NCBI GenBank assembly: GCA_963826105.1
Contig: CAWGWA010000008.1
Coordinates: 134,355-198,354, forward strand
Source of the DNA: WHTI01 sp963826105
GTDB taxonomy: Bacteria > Actinomycetota > CADDZG01 > WHSQ01
Direction: 5' to 3'
Length of the DNA stretch: 64,000 nucleotides
Of this stretch, positions 1 through 8,439 are shown in pieces; position 1 is the first letter of the stretch; each line of letters starts with the position of its first letter. A program made the translations under genes and the position numbers. The notes under the pieces were generated by a model. The model did not search any database. It was given only the letters and a program-made list of their open reading frames with translations, and was not told the DNA's origin.

Positions 1-921
1 AAGGGGGACTCGTCGGTTCGAGGTGTGATCTCGGTCAACGTCGGTCTCGTCGGCAAGACGATCCTCAAGTGGGGCACCGAAGACCAGAAGAAGGAGTGGT
101 TGCCGGCGCTGTGCTCCGGCGACGCTCTCGGGTGCTACGCACTGACGGAGCCGGGCGCAGGTTCGGACGCGGCTGCGCTGAGTACCAAGGCGGTGCGAGA
201 CGACGACTCCTGGGTCCTTTCGGGGACCAAGATGTTCATCACGAACGGTGGCTGGGCGACCCACGCGCTCGTCTTCGCACGCACCGGCGAGGATGGGCCG
301 CGCGGCATCACCTGTTTCGTGGTCGATACCTCGACCGAGGGATTCTCGACCACTCCCGTAAAGGGGAAGCTCGGCCTACGGGCACAGGACACGGCCGAGC
401 TGGTTCTTGACGAGGTACGCGTGTCTGATGCCAACCGCCTCGGGGATGAAGGGGCCGGATTCAAGGTGGCGATGTCGGCACTCGACACCGGACGGATGTC
501 GCTGGCGTCTGGATGCGTGGGGATCGCGCAAGGCTGCCTCGAGGCTTCGGTCGCCTACGCCAAGGAACGGGAGACGTTCGGGAACCCGATCGCGAGATAC
601 CAGTTGATCCAGGAACTCCTAGCCGACATGGCGGTGGAAACCGAGGCCGCGCGCTTGCTCGTGTGGAAGGTCGCGGCGATGGCCGACGCTGGCGAGAAGC
701 ACACACTCGAGTCGTCGCACGCGAAGTACTTCGCTTCGGAGGTCGCCGTGCGAGCGGCCAACTCCGCGGTTCAGATCTTCGGAGGCTACGGATACATCGA
801 TGAGTATCCAGTTGGGAAGTACCTGCGCGACGCACGCGTCACCACGCTGTACGAAGGAACCTCGCAGATCCAGAAGCTGATCATCGGTCGAGCTCTGACC
901 GGAGAGAGCGCCTTTAGCTAG
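1..921 (+). CDS. Acyl-CoA dehydrogenase, 5' end outside window
   Basis: The frame is open from base 1, so only the last 306 residues are visible. The protein catalyses FAD-dependent alpha,beta-dehydrogenation of an acyl-CoA thioester in beta-oxidation. The first family signature is visible as ALTEPGAGSD and the second as IFGGYGYIDEYPVGKYLRD. The LYEGTSQIQ motif near the C-terminus carries the expected catalytic glutamate, so this looks like a complete homomeric-type enzyme. Its stop codon overlaps the end of the convergent hydrolase gene by 8 bases. Two further acyl-CoA dehydrogenases and an SCP2/hydrolase follow on the other strand, suggesting a fatty-acid or steroid side-chain catabolic locus. 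Substrate chain length cannot be read from sequence. Confidence 0.93.
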   Translation, partial: KGDSSVRGVISVNVGLVGKTILKWGTEDQKKEWLPALCSGDALGCYALTEPGAGSDAAALSTKAVRDDDSWVLSGTKMFITNGGWATHALVFARTGEDGPRGITCFVVDTSTEGFSTTPVKGKLGLRAQDTAELVLDEVRVSDANRLGDEGAGFKVAMSALDTGRMSLASGCVGIAQGCLEASVAYAKERETFGNPIARYQLIQELLADMAVETEAARLLVWKVAAMADAGEKHTLESSHAKYFASEVAVRAANSAVQIFGGYGYIDEYPVGKYLRDARVTTLYEGTSQIQKLIIGRALTGESAFS

Positions 922-2125
922 CGACGTCTTCGGCTGAGAATCTCCGACCGGAGACCTTCCCGAAGAACCCGAGCAAGCGGTCGGCCGTCATCAACGGGTG
1001 CTCGATCTGGGGCACGTGGCCGCAGTCGTCCCACACCTCAACCTCAGCAGAAGGCAACTCCCGCTGGACGCGGCCCCCGAATCGAGGCGTTATCAGTGCG
1101 TCCTTGGCCCCATAGATGAACAATGCGGGCGTCTGCATCATCCTCAGCCGAGCCCAGAACCCCGCATCCCCCAACGGCTCATCGAGATAGATGTGTCGGG
1201 CGGCGGCAAAAAACGCCATCCGGGTGCGCGGGGAGCGCCACGACGTGAGGAAGTCATCCGTCGCCGCCTCGTACCAGCCCTGCTGAAGCACCTCCGGGTC
1301 GGCGAACAACTGCCTCAATCCTGAGATGATCTGAGCGCGTGGAAGGCGCGGCGCGAAGAACCCGAGCTCCGGGCGCGCCAGCTTCACCAGCCACAAGGCC
1401 GGACGGGTCGAGAAAGCCGCGGCAGGACACAGGCAGGCGATCGCCTTGGCGCGCTCGGGCTCGAGCATCGCGATCTCCATCGCCACTCTCCCGCCCATCG
1501 AGTTGCCGGCGAACATCGCGGACTGATAGCCGAGAACGTCGAGGAACTCGATCATCGATGACGCAAGGAACTCGGCGTCGTATCGGGCCCGCGGCTTGCT
1601 CGATGCTCCGAACCCCGGGAGGTCGACGGCGATAACCCGATAATGACGGGCAAGCTCGGGAACGACAGTCAGCCATGAGGACTTCGTCGCACCCAGACCG
1701 TGCATGAGGATCACTGGTTCCGCCGACGGGTCACCTGCGAACAACGTCGAGACTCGCGCTCGGCCGACCTTGACCATCTCGATCGAGTACTCGAGACCGC
1801 CGGCATCGGGTCGTTCGAACATCGTTTCGAACCGAAGAGCCTTCTCGATGCTGCCCCGGACGTTCAGATCACCGTTGGCGAACGCTTCGATGCCGGACAG
1901 CTTCCCCTCGTACATCGCCTTCCAGACATCGGCCGGCGCGAAGATCTCGGCGTCCGGCCGACCCGAGGGTTTACCCACGGTGCACGTGCCGTCGCGGACC
2001 ACGACATCGCGCGGGTAAGCGCGACCTACGTGTAGCCGCCACCGCCCCTCGAGAGGATCGCCTCCATCCGTCGAGTAGCGGCGGGGCAGTCCGTCGATGA
2101 GAGCACCGGTACCATCCCCCGCCAT
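914..2125 (-). CDS. SCP2-like / alpha-beta hydrolase fusion protein
   Basis: I place the start at the ATG at 2125 (403 aa). An upstream start would run into the neighbouring dehydrogenase, and its extra Arg-rich residues look non-coding. Residues about 1-110 resemble an SCP2-type lipid carrier segment (GKLSGIEAFANGDLNVRGS). Residues about 125-395 are an alpha/beta hydrolase with oxyanion motif HGLGA, nucleophile elbow GNSMGG, acid motif YGAKDALI and catalytic histidine in GHVPQIEHP. It is probably an esterase or thioesterase acting on a lipid bound by its own N-terminal domain; substrate unknown. It is the last gene of a minus-strand run starting at 4496, and it overlaps the convergent dehydrogenase at 914-921. 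Confidence 0.85.
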   Translation of the reverse strand: MAGDGTGALIDGLPRRYSTDGGDPLEGRWRLHVGRAYPRDVVVRDGTCTVGKPSGRPDAEIFAPADVWKAMYEGKLSGIEAFANGDLNVRGSIEKALRFETMFERPDAGGLEYSIEMVKVGRARVSTLFAGDPSAEPVILMHGLGATKSSWLTVVPELARHYRVIAVDLPGFGASSKPRARYDAEFLASSMIEFLDVLGYQSAMFAGNSMGGRVAMEIAMLEPERAKAIACLCPAAAFSTRPALWLVKLARPELGFFAPRLPRAQIISGLRQLFADPEVLQQGWYEAATDDFLTSWRSPRTRMAFFAAARHIYLDEPLGDAGFWARLRMMQTPALFIYGAKDALITPRFGGRVQRELPSAEVEVWDDCGHVPQIEHPLMTADRLLGFFGKVSGRRFSAEDVAS

Positions 2126-2193
2126 GCGTCTCACCTTACCCGTGAGCCAAGCCCCAAACTCGGTTTCCCAACCGCCGGATCTCGAACGACTGC

Positions 2194-3279
2194 CTAGTCC
2201 GCCAAGAGTTCGGCGGCGAGCGCGCCACGTTGGATCGACGGATGTCCGTCGAAGGACTCGATCCACTCGGCGCGCTTGTAATAGCGATGGAGGATGTGCT
2301 CCCAGGTGAACCCGATACCTCCGTGAACCTGGATAGAACGTTCGCACGCGGCAACCGCGGACGTGGCGGCCTGTGCCTTGGCCGCGAGCACCGCTCGAGA
2401 CGCATTCTCATCACCGGTGGCGACGCACCACGCAGCCCAGTAGGCGAGCGATCGCGATAACTCGGTATCCATGTAGATGTTCGAAACCTGGTGCGATACA
2501 CCCTGATAGACGCCGATCGGCTTCCCGAACTGCTCGCGCGTCTTGACGTGTTCCTGAGCGAGTTCCAGAGTGCGCTGGGCGATGCCTACCGCTTCGAGCG
2601 ACAACGCGACGTAGGCGCGCAACCGGATCGTTTCGAGGACGGCCGGGGCATCGGCGGGCTCCACCAGCAACTGGGCCGTGGTGGCGTTGAGCGACAGGGT
2701 TCCCAGGCGACGCGTCGAGTCAACCGTGACGCCCGGATCCGAATCAACCTCGACGAGGAAGAGGCCGAGCCCGTCAGCGCTCCGAGCGACCACCACCGCG
2801 TGCTCGACCGCGTTCAGATCGGGGACGAGGATCTTCTCTCCCGTGAGGGTCCAATCTCCCGCCGATCCCTCAGCCTTGGTGCCGCACGAAGCCAGGTCGT
2901 CGAGGGTCAACGGACCCCCCTCTTCGGCCCACGCGAACGTGACTGCAGCATCGCCGGCCACCACTTTCGCCAGGACGTCGCCGCTCAGCGCCGGCAGAGC
3001 GAGACCAACGGTGGAGAAATAGGGCCCGGGGTAGAGCGCGTAACCGGTCTCCTCGAAGACGACCGCTTCCTCGAGGAAGCCCATCCCGGCGCCCCCGTCA
3101 TCTTCCGGGACCGATAAGCCGGTCCACCCCAGTTCGGCGATCTCCTTCCAGGAGCTTGGGTCCCAACCATCCTTCGACTGCGCAAGCTCCGCGACGCGCT
3201 CTGAGGGAAACCGCTTCGTTAAGAACTGTCTGGCTCCCGAACGAAGCATCTCCTGCTCTTCAGAGAAAGCGAAGTCCAT
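2194..3279 (-). CDS. Acyl-CoA dehydrogenase family protein, probable non-catalytic subunit
   Basis: This 361-aa protein has the acyl-CoA dehydrogenase fold: N-terminal helices (MDFAFSEEQEMLRSGARQF), a middle beta domain and a C-terminal helical domain (IQVHGGIGFTWEHILHRYYKR). The C-terminal segment that normally carries the EGT catalytic motif reads WIESFDGHPSIQR, so the usual glutamate context is altered. It begins 5 bases after the stop of the next dehydrogenase gene. In mycobacterial steroid catabolism, adjacent FadE genes form alpha2-beta2 enzymes in which only one subunit has the catalytic base. By analogy I infer a heteromeric enzyme with the 3285-4496 product. That pairing is inference from gene order and the altered motif. 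Confidence 0.88.
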   Translation of the reverse strand: MDFAFSEEQEMLRSGARQFLTKRFPSERVAELAQSKDGWDPSSWKEIAELGWTGLSVPEDDGGAGMGFLEEAVVFEETGYALYPGPYFSTVGLALPALSGDVLAKVVAGDAAVTFAWAEEGGPLTLDDLASCGTKAEGSAGDWTLTGEKILVPDLNAVEHAVVVARSADGLGLFLVEVDSDPGVTVDSTRRLGTLSLNATTAQLLVEPADAPAVLETIRLRAYVALSLEAVGIAQRTLELAQEHVKTREQFGKPIGVYQGVSHQVSNIYMDTELSRSLAYWAAWCVATGDENASRAVLAAKAQAATSAVAACERSIQVHGGIGFTWEHILHRYYKRAEWIESFDGHPSIQRGALAAELLAD

Positions 3280-3284
3280 CTAGA

Positions 3285-4496
3285 TCACCGACTCTTCGGT
3301 AGGCCGAGGACGCGCTCGGCAACGATGTTGCGGAGCACTTCGGAGGTTCCCGCTTCGATCGTGTTGCCGCGCGACCGGAGCTGGTGGTACTGCCAGAAGC
3401 CGTTCCAGATCCCATCGTCGCCGTCGAGCTGCGCTTGCGGGCCGAGGATCTCGAGCGCGAGTTTGGTGAGCCGCTGGTTGGACTCGGACCAGTGGAGCTT
3501 CGCGATCGAACCCTCCGGGCCGGGGACACCGGTCTTCATCAATCCGGTGAGCGCTCGGTAGTTCGTGAAGCGGAGCGCCTGCAAGTCGATCCACTGCTGC
3601 GCGATCCGATCGCGAACCAGAGCGTCGTCGGCCGCAGTGGAACCGTTTTGTTCTGCGTCTCGTCGAGACGACCCGCTCCGTTTGGTTTCCTTGGCGAGCG
3701 CCATCAACTTGCGCACCTGGATCTCGAGCCGCGCGGTCAAGGCGAAGCCGAGCGTGCCGCGCTCGTGCATCAAGGTCGTCATACCGACACCCCAACCCCC
3801 GTTGATCTCACCCAATACGTTCGCGACAGGCACCCGTACGTCGCTGAAGAAAATCTCGTTGAACTCGGGGTCGCCGGTGATCTGGCGCAGGGGGCGGACC
3901 TCGATCCCGGGTGAGTGCATGTCAACGAGCATGTAAGTGATGCCTTTGTGCTTGGGGGCATCGGTGTCAGAGCGCGTCATGAGGATGCACCAGTCCGCTA
4001 TGTGAGCGAACGAAGACCACACCTTCTGTCCGGAAACGACGAACTGGTCCCCGTCGCGGATCGCTTTGGTTCGGAGCGAGGCGAGGTCGGAACCGCTGCC
4101 GGGCTCCGAGAATCCCTGACACCAGACGTCCTCGCCCGAGAGGATCTTGGAGAGGTGCTTCTGCTTCTGCTCCTCGGTGCCGTGAACGATGATCGTGGGC
4201 CCGGCCATGCCGAGTCCGATGACTCCGATGTGTTCTGGGGTCTCGGCCCTCGCCGTCTCCTCGAGGAAGATCGCCTGATAGGTGTACGGAGCTCCGGCGC
4301 CTCCGTATTCCTTCGGCCACGTCAGCCCGGCGTACCCACCTTCGTAGAGCTTCTTGCTCCACGCGCGCGAGACATCTTCCTCATCGCGCCCGGCCGAGTG
4401 TTTTCGCGCCGCCCACCCCTCCGGAAGATTCTCGGCGATCCACTTGCGGAGTCCGGTCCGGAATGCGGCCTCTTCGGGTGTATCTCTGAAATCCAT
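3285..4496 (-). CDS. Acyl-CoA dehydrogenase, catalytic subunit, with in-frame palindromic insert
   Basis: This 403-aa FAD-dependent acyl-CoA dehydrogenase has CQGFSEPGSGSDLASL (flavin/substrate signature) and a C-terminal TIEAGTSEVLRNIVAERVLG carrying the expected catalytic glutamate. It is the first gene of the minus-strand run, and a divergent intergenic region of 232 bases separates it from the Mce ATPase. Residues about 273-283 (RSGSSRRDAEQ) interrupt an otherwise family-like stretch between KLMALAKET and TAADDALVRDRIAQ. The underlying DNA (3648-3679) matches the dispersed palindromic element found elsewhere in the window. The reading frame stays intact, so the enzyme is probably made with an 11-residue or slightly longer surface insertion. 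The insertion boundaries are inferred without an alignment. Confidence 0.92.
   Translation of the reverse strand: MDFRDTPEEAAFRTGLRKWIAENLPEGWAARKHSAGRDEEDVSRAWSKKLYEGGYAGLTWPKEYGGAGAPYTYQAIFLEETARAETPEHIGVIGLGMAGPTIIVHGTEEQKQKHLSKILSGEDVWCQGFSEPGSGSDLASLRTKAIRDGDQFVVSGQKVWSSFAHIADWCILMTRSDTDAPKHKGITYMLVDMHSPGIEVRPLRQITGDPEFNEIFFSDVRVPVANVLGEINGGWGVGMTTLMHERGTLGFALTARLEIQVRKLMALAKETKRSGSSRRDAEQNGSTAADDALVRDRIAQQWIDLQALRFTNYRALTGLMKTGVPGPEGSIAKLHWSESNQRLTKLALEILGPQAQLDGDDGIWNGFWQYHQLRSRGNTIEAGTSEVLRNIVAERVLGLPKSR
3648..3679 (-). repeat. Dispersed palindromic element, copy inside a coding region
   Basis: On the gene strand this 32-base element is a hairpin with a TC centre, flanked 3' by GACGCAGAACAA. 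It matches the 8393 and 51176 copies at 27 of 32 positions. Four of the five differences form two compensatory pair changes (two C-G pairs become T-A pairs), so the stem is preserved. It is in frame and encodes about 11 residues of the acyl-CoA dehydrogenase. This resembles the behaviour of Rickettsia palindromic elements, but no homology to them is claimed. Confidence 0.75.
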
Positions 4497-4728
4497 CGGG
4501 GCATCTTCCTTCTGGCTCGGACGCTAAGCAAACTACAGGTGTCGATCCGGCGAGTCGGACCCAACCGGGGAACCCTATAGACGTCTCGGCCCCACGCGCG
4601 GACAATGCCACTTCCGGCAGGATGGGCGCGCTCCCAAGCGAATACCTGAAGTGACGGGTAGGCTCGCTTCGAGAACCGCGTGGCATGCCGGGCGGCGAGC
4701 CACATCGAAGCCGGATCTGGGGGAGCAG

Positions 4729-5610
4729 ATGGCAGATTACGAAGTTGAGATAAGCATCCGTGAGCTGACGAAGTCTTTCGGAGCTCAGACGGTGCTCGAG
4801 GACATCACTTTCGATGTCCCGAAAGGGAAGATAACGGTCGTCCTCGGTCCGTCCGGGACGGGTAAGTCCGTCTTTCTCAAGCACCTCGTCGGACTTCTCA
4901 AGCCCGATCGTGGCGAGATCTGGATCGGCGACAAGAACGTTCCGGCTCTCAACGAGAAAGAGTTGTATGAGGTACGCAGAAAGTTCGGCGTCCTCTTCCA
5001 GGACGGTGCCCTGTTCGGATCGATGAACATCTACGACAACGTCGCTTTCCCCCTCCGCGAACACACCAAGAAGAAGGAAAGCGAGATCAACGACATCTGC
5101 TCCGAGAAGCTCGAGATGGTTGGTCTCGTGGGCGCCGAGAAGAAGCTCCCCGGTGAGATCTCCGGAGGTATGAAGAAGCGAGCCGGCCTCGCCAGGGCCC
5201 TCGTCCTCGACCCCGAGATCGTCCTCTTCGATGAGCCGGACTCCGGGCTCGACCCCGTCCGTACCGCGTTCCTCAACGAACTGATCAAGGACCTCAACAA
5301 GCAGCTCGAGGCGACCTTCATGGTCGTCACCCACGACATCCCCACGGCCAAGAACGTCTCCGACTACATCGGGATGCTCTACCGGAGGAACCTGGTGAAG
5401 TTCGGACCGGTCAGCGAGATGTTCGAGTCGGACATCCCGGTCGTCAGGCAGTTCCTGTCCGGCTCGACCGAAGGCCCCATCGGGATGTCGGAAGAGAAGG
5501 ACCAGACCAAGACGGTGAAGAGCTCCTCGGGCATGACTGCGGCGGAGGTCGAGGAGATGGAGCGGGAGGCGGGCGCCCCCGACGAGGCCACGACTGGATC
5601 GGGCGGATAG
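4729..5610 (+). CDS. Mce/Mla-type lipid ABC transporter ATPase (MceG-like)
   Basis: The protein is the cytoplasmic ATPase that powers the Mce lipid importer. I choose the ATG at 4729 because GGGGGAG lies just upstream and the N-terminus then matches the family (293 aa). Walker A is GPSGTGKS (residues 40-47), the Q-loop is FQDGALF (about 90), the ABC signature is ISGGMKKR (about 144-151), and Walker B is IVLFDEPDSGLDP (about 164-176). The SGGM signature and the acidic C-terminal tail fit the MlaF/MceG branch. It is followed 9 bases later by a YrbE permease. In mycobacteria the shared mceG lies away from the mce operons; here it heads the operon. Confidence 0.93.
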   Translation: MADYEVEISIRELTKSFGAQTVLEDITFDVPKGKITVVLGPSGTGKSVFLKHLVGLLKPDRGEIWIGDKNVPALNEKELYEVRRKFGVLFQDGALFGSMNIYDNVAFPLREHTKKKESEINDICSEKLEMVGLVGAEKKLPGEISGGMKKRAGLARALVLDPEIVLFDEPDSGLDPVRTAFLNELIKDLNKQLEATFMVVTHDIPTAKNVSDYIGMLYRRNLVKFGPVSEMFESDIPVVRQFLSGSTEGPIGMSEEKDQTKTVKSSSGMTAAEVEEMEREAGAPDEATTGSGG

Positions 5611-5619
5611 GGATCCTTA

Positions 5620-6393
5620 TTGGCGAAGCCGGTACGGACGCTCGTCGTCGAGACGGGCAACATGTTCGCCATCACCCTCGAAGCGCTGCGCGTGATGTGG
5701 AAGCCGCCGTACCCGTGGCGTGAATTCGTCCGTCAGTCGTGGTTCATCGCCAGCGTCGCGATGTTTCCCGCGGTCCTCGTCGCCATCGCCTTCGGGGCAA
5801 CGATCGCCCTCCAGGTCGGTAACGTTGCCCGGCAGCTAGGCGCCGAGTCCCAGACCGGTGCGGCCATGGTCCTGGCGGTCGTCCGTGAGGCTGCTCCCAT
5901 CGTCGCCGCCCTGCTGATCGCGGGTGCGGGTGGCTCCGCCATGTGCGCCGACATCGGCTCGCGCAAGATCCGCGACGAGATCGACGCTATGCAGGTGCTC
6001 GCGGTCGATCCGATCGCAACGCTCGTCGTTCCCCGGATCTGGGCCGCCGTGTTCGTGGCCATGCTGCTCGACGGTTTCGTTTCCGTAGCCGGGATCGCCG
6101 GCGGCTACTTCTTCAACGTGGTGATCCAGGGAGGTACGCCTGGTGCGTATCTCGCCTCGTTCAGCCTCCTCGCTCAAACCGCCGACCTCACGGTCGCCAT
6201 CCTCAAAGCCGGCATCTTTGGGCTGATCGCGGCCATGGTCGCCGTCTATTTCGGCTTCTACGCACGCGGTGGGCCCAAAGGCGTGGGCGATGCGGTCAAC
6301 CGGGCCGTGGTCGTCACGTTCATGCTCGTGTTCTTCGTGAACTTCATCCTCACCGCCCTGTACTTCGCGATCGTTCCGCAGAAGTTCGGGTGA
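5620..6393 (+). CDS. YrbEA/MlaE-family permease, first pair
   Basis: This 257-aa integral membrane subunit forms part of the Mce importer channel. The start is a TTG at 5620, nine bases after the ATPase stop; no better start is in frame. It has about five hydrophobic segments and the conserved cytoplasmic loop with SRKIRDEIDAMQVLAVDP, the EExDAL-type coupling motif of MlaE/YrbE. The tail FYARGGPKGVGDAVNRAVV is also typical. It is the A-type member because it shares the EFVRQSWFIA and GSAMCADIGSRKIRDE segments with the second A-type gene at 7524. It is followed immediately by the B-type partner and should dimerise with it. Confidence 0.92.
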   Translation: MAKPVRTLVVETGNMFAITLEALRVMWKPPYPWREFVRQSWFIASVAMFPAVLVAIAFGATIALQVGNVARQLGAESQTGAAMVLAVVREAAPIVAALLIAGAGGSAMCADIGSRKIRDEIDAMQVLAVDPIATLVVPRIWAAVFVAMLLDGFVSVAGIAGGYFFNVVIQGGTPGAYLASFSLLAQTADLTVAILKAGIFGLIAAMVAVYFGFYARGGPKGVGDAVNRAVVVTFMLVFFVNFILTALYFAIVPQKFG

Positions 6394-6394
6394 C

Positions 6395-7255
6395 GTGATG
6401 GCACAAGCTCAGGGGCTCCTCCGGCGCACCGTCTCGCTTCCGAAGCGCGCCGGCGAACGCTTCCTTAATGGTCTCGAGGGTCTAGGCGCACAGCTCGGGT
6501 TCATGGGCAAGTCGCTCGGCGACATGGTCTTCGCGACCAAGCACGTGAGCGAGATCGCTCGCCTCATCTCCGAGATCACACTCGGGGCAGGCGCGTTGAT
6601 CGTGGGAGCAGGCACCGCCGGTGTCATCTTCTTCATGTCCTTCTTCACCGGCACTCAGGTCGGACTCGAGGGCTTCAAAGGGCTGCAATTGATCGGGGCG
6701 GAGGCGTTCACTGGATTCCTCGCCGCCTTCGCCAACACCCGTGAGATCACTCCCCTGATCGCGGGAGTCACGCTCGCCGCACAGGTGGGCGCCGGCTTCA
6801 CCGCGGAGCTCGGCGCCATGCGCGTCAACGAAGAGATCGACGCCCTCGAGGTCATGGGGGTCAGACCGGTCCCGTACCTCGTTTCCACGAGGATCATCGC
6901 CCTGGTGACCGCGATCATCCCGCTGTACCTGATCGCCCTATTCGCCTCCTACTTCGCCACCCGCGTGGTGGTGGTCGATCTGCTCGGCTTATCCGAGGGC
7001 ACCTATAGCCACTACTTCACGCTGTTCCTGCCTCCCATCGACGTCCTCTATTCCTTGATGAAGGCCGTCACTTTCGCGGTCGCGGTAGCCCTGATCCACT
7101 GCTATTACGGCTTCAACGCGACCGGCGGTCCCGCCGGCGTCGGTATCGCGGTCGGCAAGGCGATCCGGGCCTCGATCGTGGCGGTCAACATCCTTAACCT
7201 GGTGATGTCGGCCTTCATGTGGGGAGTAACGGACACCATCCGCATCGCCGGCTAG
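6395..7255 (+). CDS. YrbEB/MlaE-family permease, first pair
   Basis: The product is the B-type permease of the first pair (up to 286 aa). It starts at GTG 6395 or ATG 6398, one or four bases after the previous stop. It shows a hydrophobic core (GAGALIVGAGTAGVIFFMSF), the family segment LEGFKGLQLIGAEAFTGF, the coupling motif RVNEEIDALEVMGVRPV and the terminal FNATGGPAGVGIAVGKAIR. It is most like the second B-type gene at 8440, sharing FFTGTQVGLEGF and NTREITPLIAG. This indicates the A-B pair was duplicated as a unit. After its stop there are 268 bases of non-coding DNA with tandem repeats before the second pair. Confidence 0.92.
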   Translation: MMAQAQGLLRRTVSLPKRAGERFLNGLEGLGAQLGFMGKSLGDMVFATKHVSEIARLISEITLGAGALIVGAGTAGVIFFMSFFTGTQVGLEGFKGLQLIGAEAFTGFLAAFANTREITPLIAGVTLAAQVGAGFTAELGAMRVNEEIDALEVMGVRPVPYLVSTRIIALVTAIIPLYLIALFASYFATRVVVVDLLGLSEGTYSHYFTLFLPPIDVLYSLMKAVTFAVAVALIHCYYGFNATGGPAGVGIAVGKAIRASIVAVNILNLVMSAFMWGVTDTIRIAG

Positions 7256-7370
7256 GGATCGGATTGCCCGAAATGTACCTTTGACCTGCGCTTTTGTTGT
7301 GCAGATGCACTGCGGAGGGCGTTTCTGGGGCAGGAACGTACTTGGCTACGTAGAACGCTTAGGTAAGGCC

Positions 7371-7475
7371 AAACAGCACGAGCGGTTCGCCTCGGCGTAA
7401 CCGCCAAACAGCACGAGCGGTTCGCCTCGGCGTAACCGCCAAACAGCACGAGCGGTTCGCCTCGGCGTAACCGCC
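7371..7475 (+). repeat. Three perfect tandem copies of a 35-bp palindromic unit
   Basis: Units begin at 7371, 7406 and 7441 and are identical; a partial fourth unit (AAACA) follows at 7476. Each unit contains an imperfect hairpin, GCGGTT-CGCC, then TC, then GGCG-T-AACCGC, flanked by AAACAGCACGA and CCAAACA. The layout (GA, stem, TC, stem, GC-AACA) parallels the dispersed element at 8393. The array fills part of the 7256-7523 gap between the two YrbE pairs. The rest of that gap holds no convincing gene. There are no spacers, so this is not a CRISPR array. Confidence 0.9.
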
Positions 7476-7523
7476 AAACATACGTAGTTCGGCGGACGCT
7501 TCATCCTGTCCGTTACAGGTACA

Positions 7524-8354
7524 TTGTCCATTACGGGCAGAAGAGCAGCGGGGGGATGCGCGATCGCTTCACCAGCAGTTTCTCTACGGAAAAAGTCGTT
7601 TGCGTTCCTCGAAGAGACCGGTCGGATGTTCTCGATCGGGCTCGAGGCGCTGCACACCTCATTTCGCCGTCCGTGGCCCCTTCAGGAGTTTCTGAACCAG
7701 GCGTGGTTCCTCATGAAGGTGACCACCCTCCCCGTCATCCTCATCTCCATCCCGTTCGGGATGATCATCTCGCTCCACGTTGGCTCGTTCCTCCGAGACC
7801 TGGGGGCCGAGGCGCACATGGGTGCGGCGATGGTCCTTGCGGTCGTCCGTGAGGAAGCTCCCGTCGCAACCGCCCTGCTGATCGCCGGAGTGGGCGGATC
7901 CGCGATGTGTGCCGACCTGGGCAGCCGAAGGATCCGAGACGAGATCGACGCGATGGAAGTCCTCGGCATCGACACCGTCCACCGCTTGATCATGCCGCGC
8001 ATCTTCGCGGCCACCATGGTCGCCGTTCTTCTCGACGCGATCGTGTCGATCGCAGGCATCGCCGGTGGTTGGTTCTTTGCGATCGTCGTGCAGCACGGGA
8101 CGACCTCTTCCTACTTCGGCTCCTTCAACGAGCTGTCCCAGCTCGCCGACCTGTTCATGGCGCTGCTGAAGGCATTGATCTTCGGGTACGTCGCCGGGAC
8201 CGTCGCTTGCTACAAGGGGTTCTACGTAAAGGGTGGTCCGAAGGGGGTCGGCGAGGCGGTCAAGCAATCCGTTGTCGTGACCTTCATCTTCCTGTTCTTC
8301 CTCAACTTCATCCTGACGGCGCTGTACTTCAACTTCGTTCCACAGAAGCTATGA
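7524..8354 (+). CDS. YrbEA/MlaE-family permease, second pair; start uncertain
   Basis: This is the second A-type permease, with coupling loop SRRIRDEIDAMEVLGID and C-terminal FYVKGGPKGVGEAVKQSVV. The only simple upstream start in this frame is a TTG at 7524, giving 276 aa with a poor N-terminus. A strong ribosome site (GCGGGGGG) precedes ATG 7556 in another frame. Skipping one base near 7594 would join MRDRFTSSFSTEK to SFAFLEETGRMFSIG, a much more natural start. This is the same extra-base pattern seen in other broken genes of the window. The body from about 7595 to the stop is secure. The gene precedes its B-type partner by 85 bases containing a palindromic element. Confidence 0.85.
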   Translation: MSITGRRAAGGCAIASPAVSLRKKSFAFLEETGRMFSIGLEALHTSFRRPWPLQEFLNQAWFLMKVTTLPVILISIPFGMIISLHVGSFLRDLGAEAHMGAAMVLAVVREEAPVATALLIAGVGGSAMCADLGSRRIRDEIDAMEVLGIDTVHRLIMPRIFAATMVAVLLDAIVSIAGIAGGWFFAIVVQHGTTSSYFGSFNELSQLADLFMALLKALIFGYVAGTVACYKGFYVKGGPKGVGEAVKQSVVVTFIFLFFLNFILTALYFNFVPQKL

Positions 8355-8392
8355 ATCGAACACGAGTTGCCCGGGTAGCCCGCACGGATCAC

Positions 8393-8424
8393 GAAGCGGG
8401 CCGCCTCGGCGGGACGCAGAACAA
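8393..8424 (+). repeat. Dispersed palindromic element between the second YrbE genes
   Basis: This 32-base element begins GAAGCGGG, has the stem CCGCC-TC-GGCGG and ends GACGCAGAACAA. It is identical, base for base, to the copy at 51176-51207 (there in inverse orientation, on the strand of its own downstream gene). It lies in the intercistronic gap and is followed at once by the probable ribosome site GTGGGGG and the GTG start at 8440. The position suggests an RNA hairpin in the transcript. Confidence 0.85.
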
Positions 8425-8439
8425 AGTGGGGGTTATGTA

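Noticed and set aside
7371..7475. Possible CRISPR array
   Set aside because: The 35-bp units are directly adjacent with no spacers, and no cas gene is in the window.
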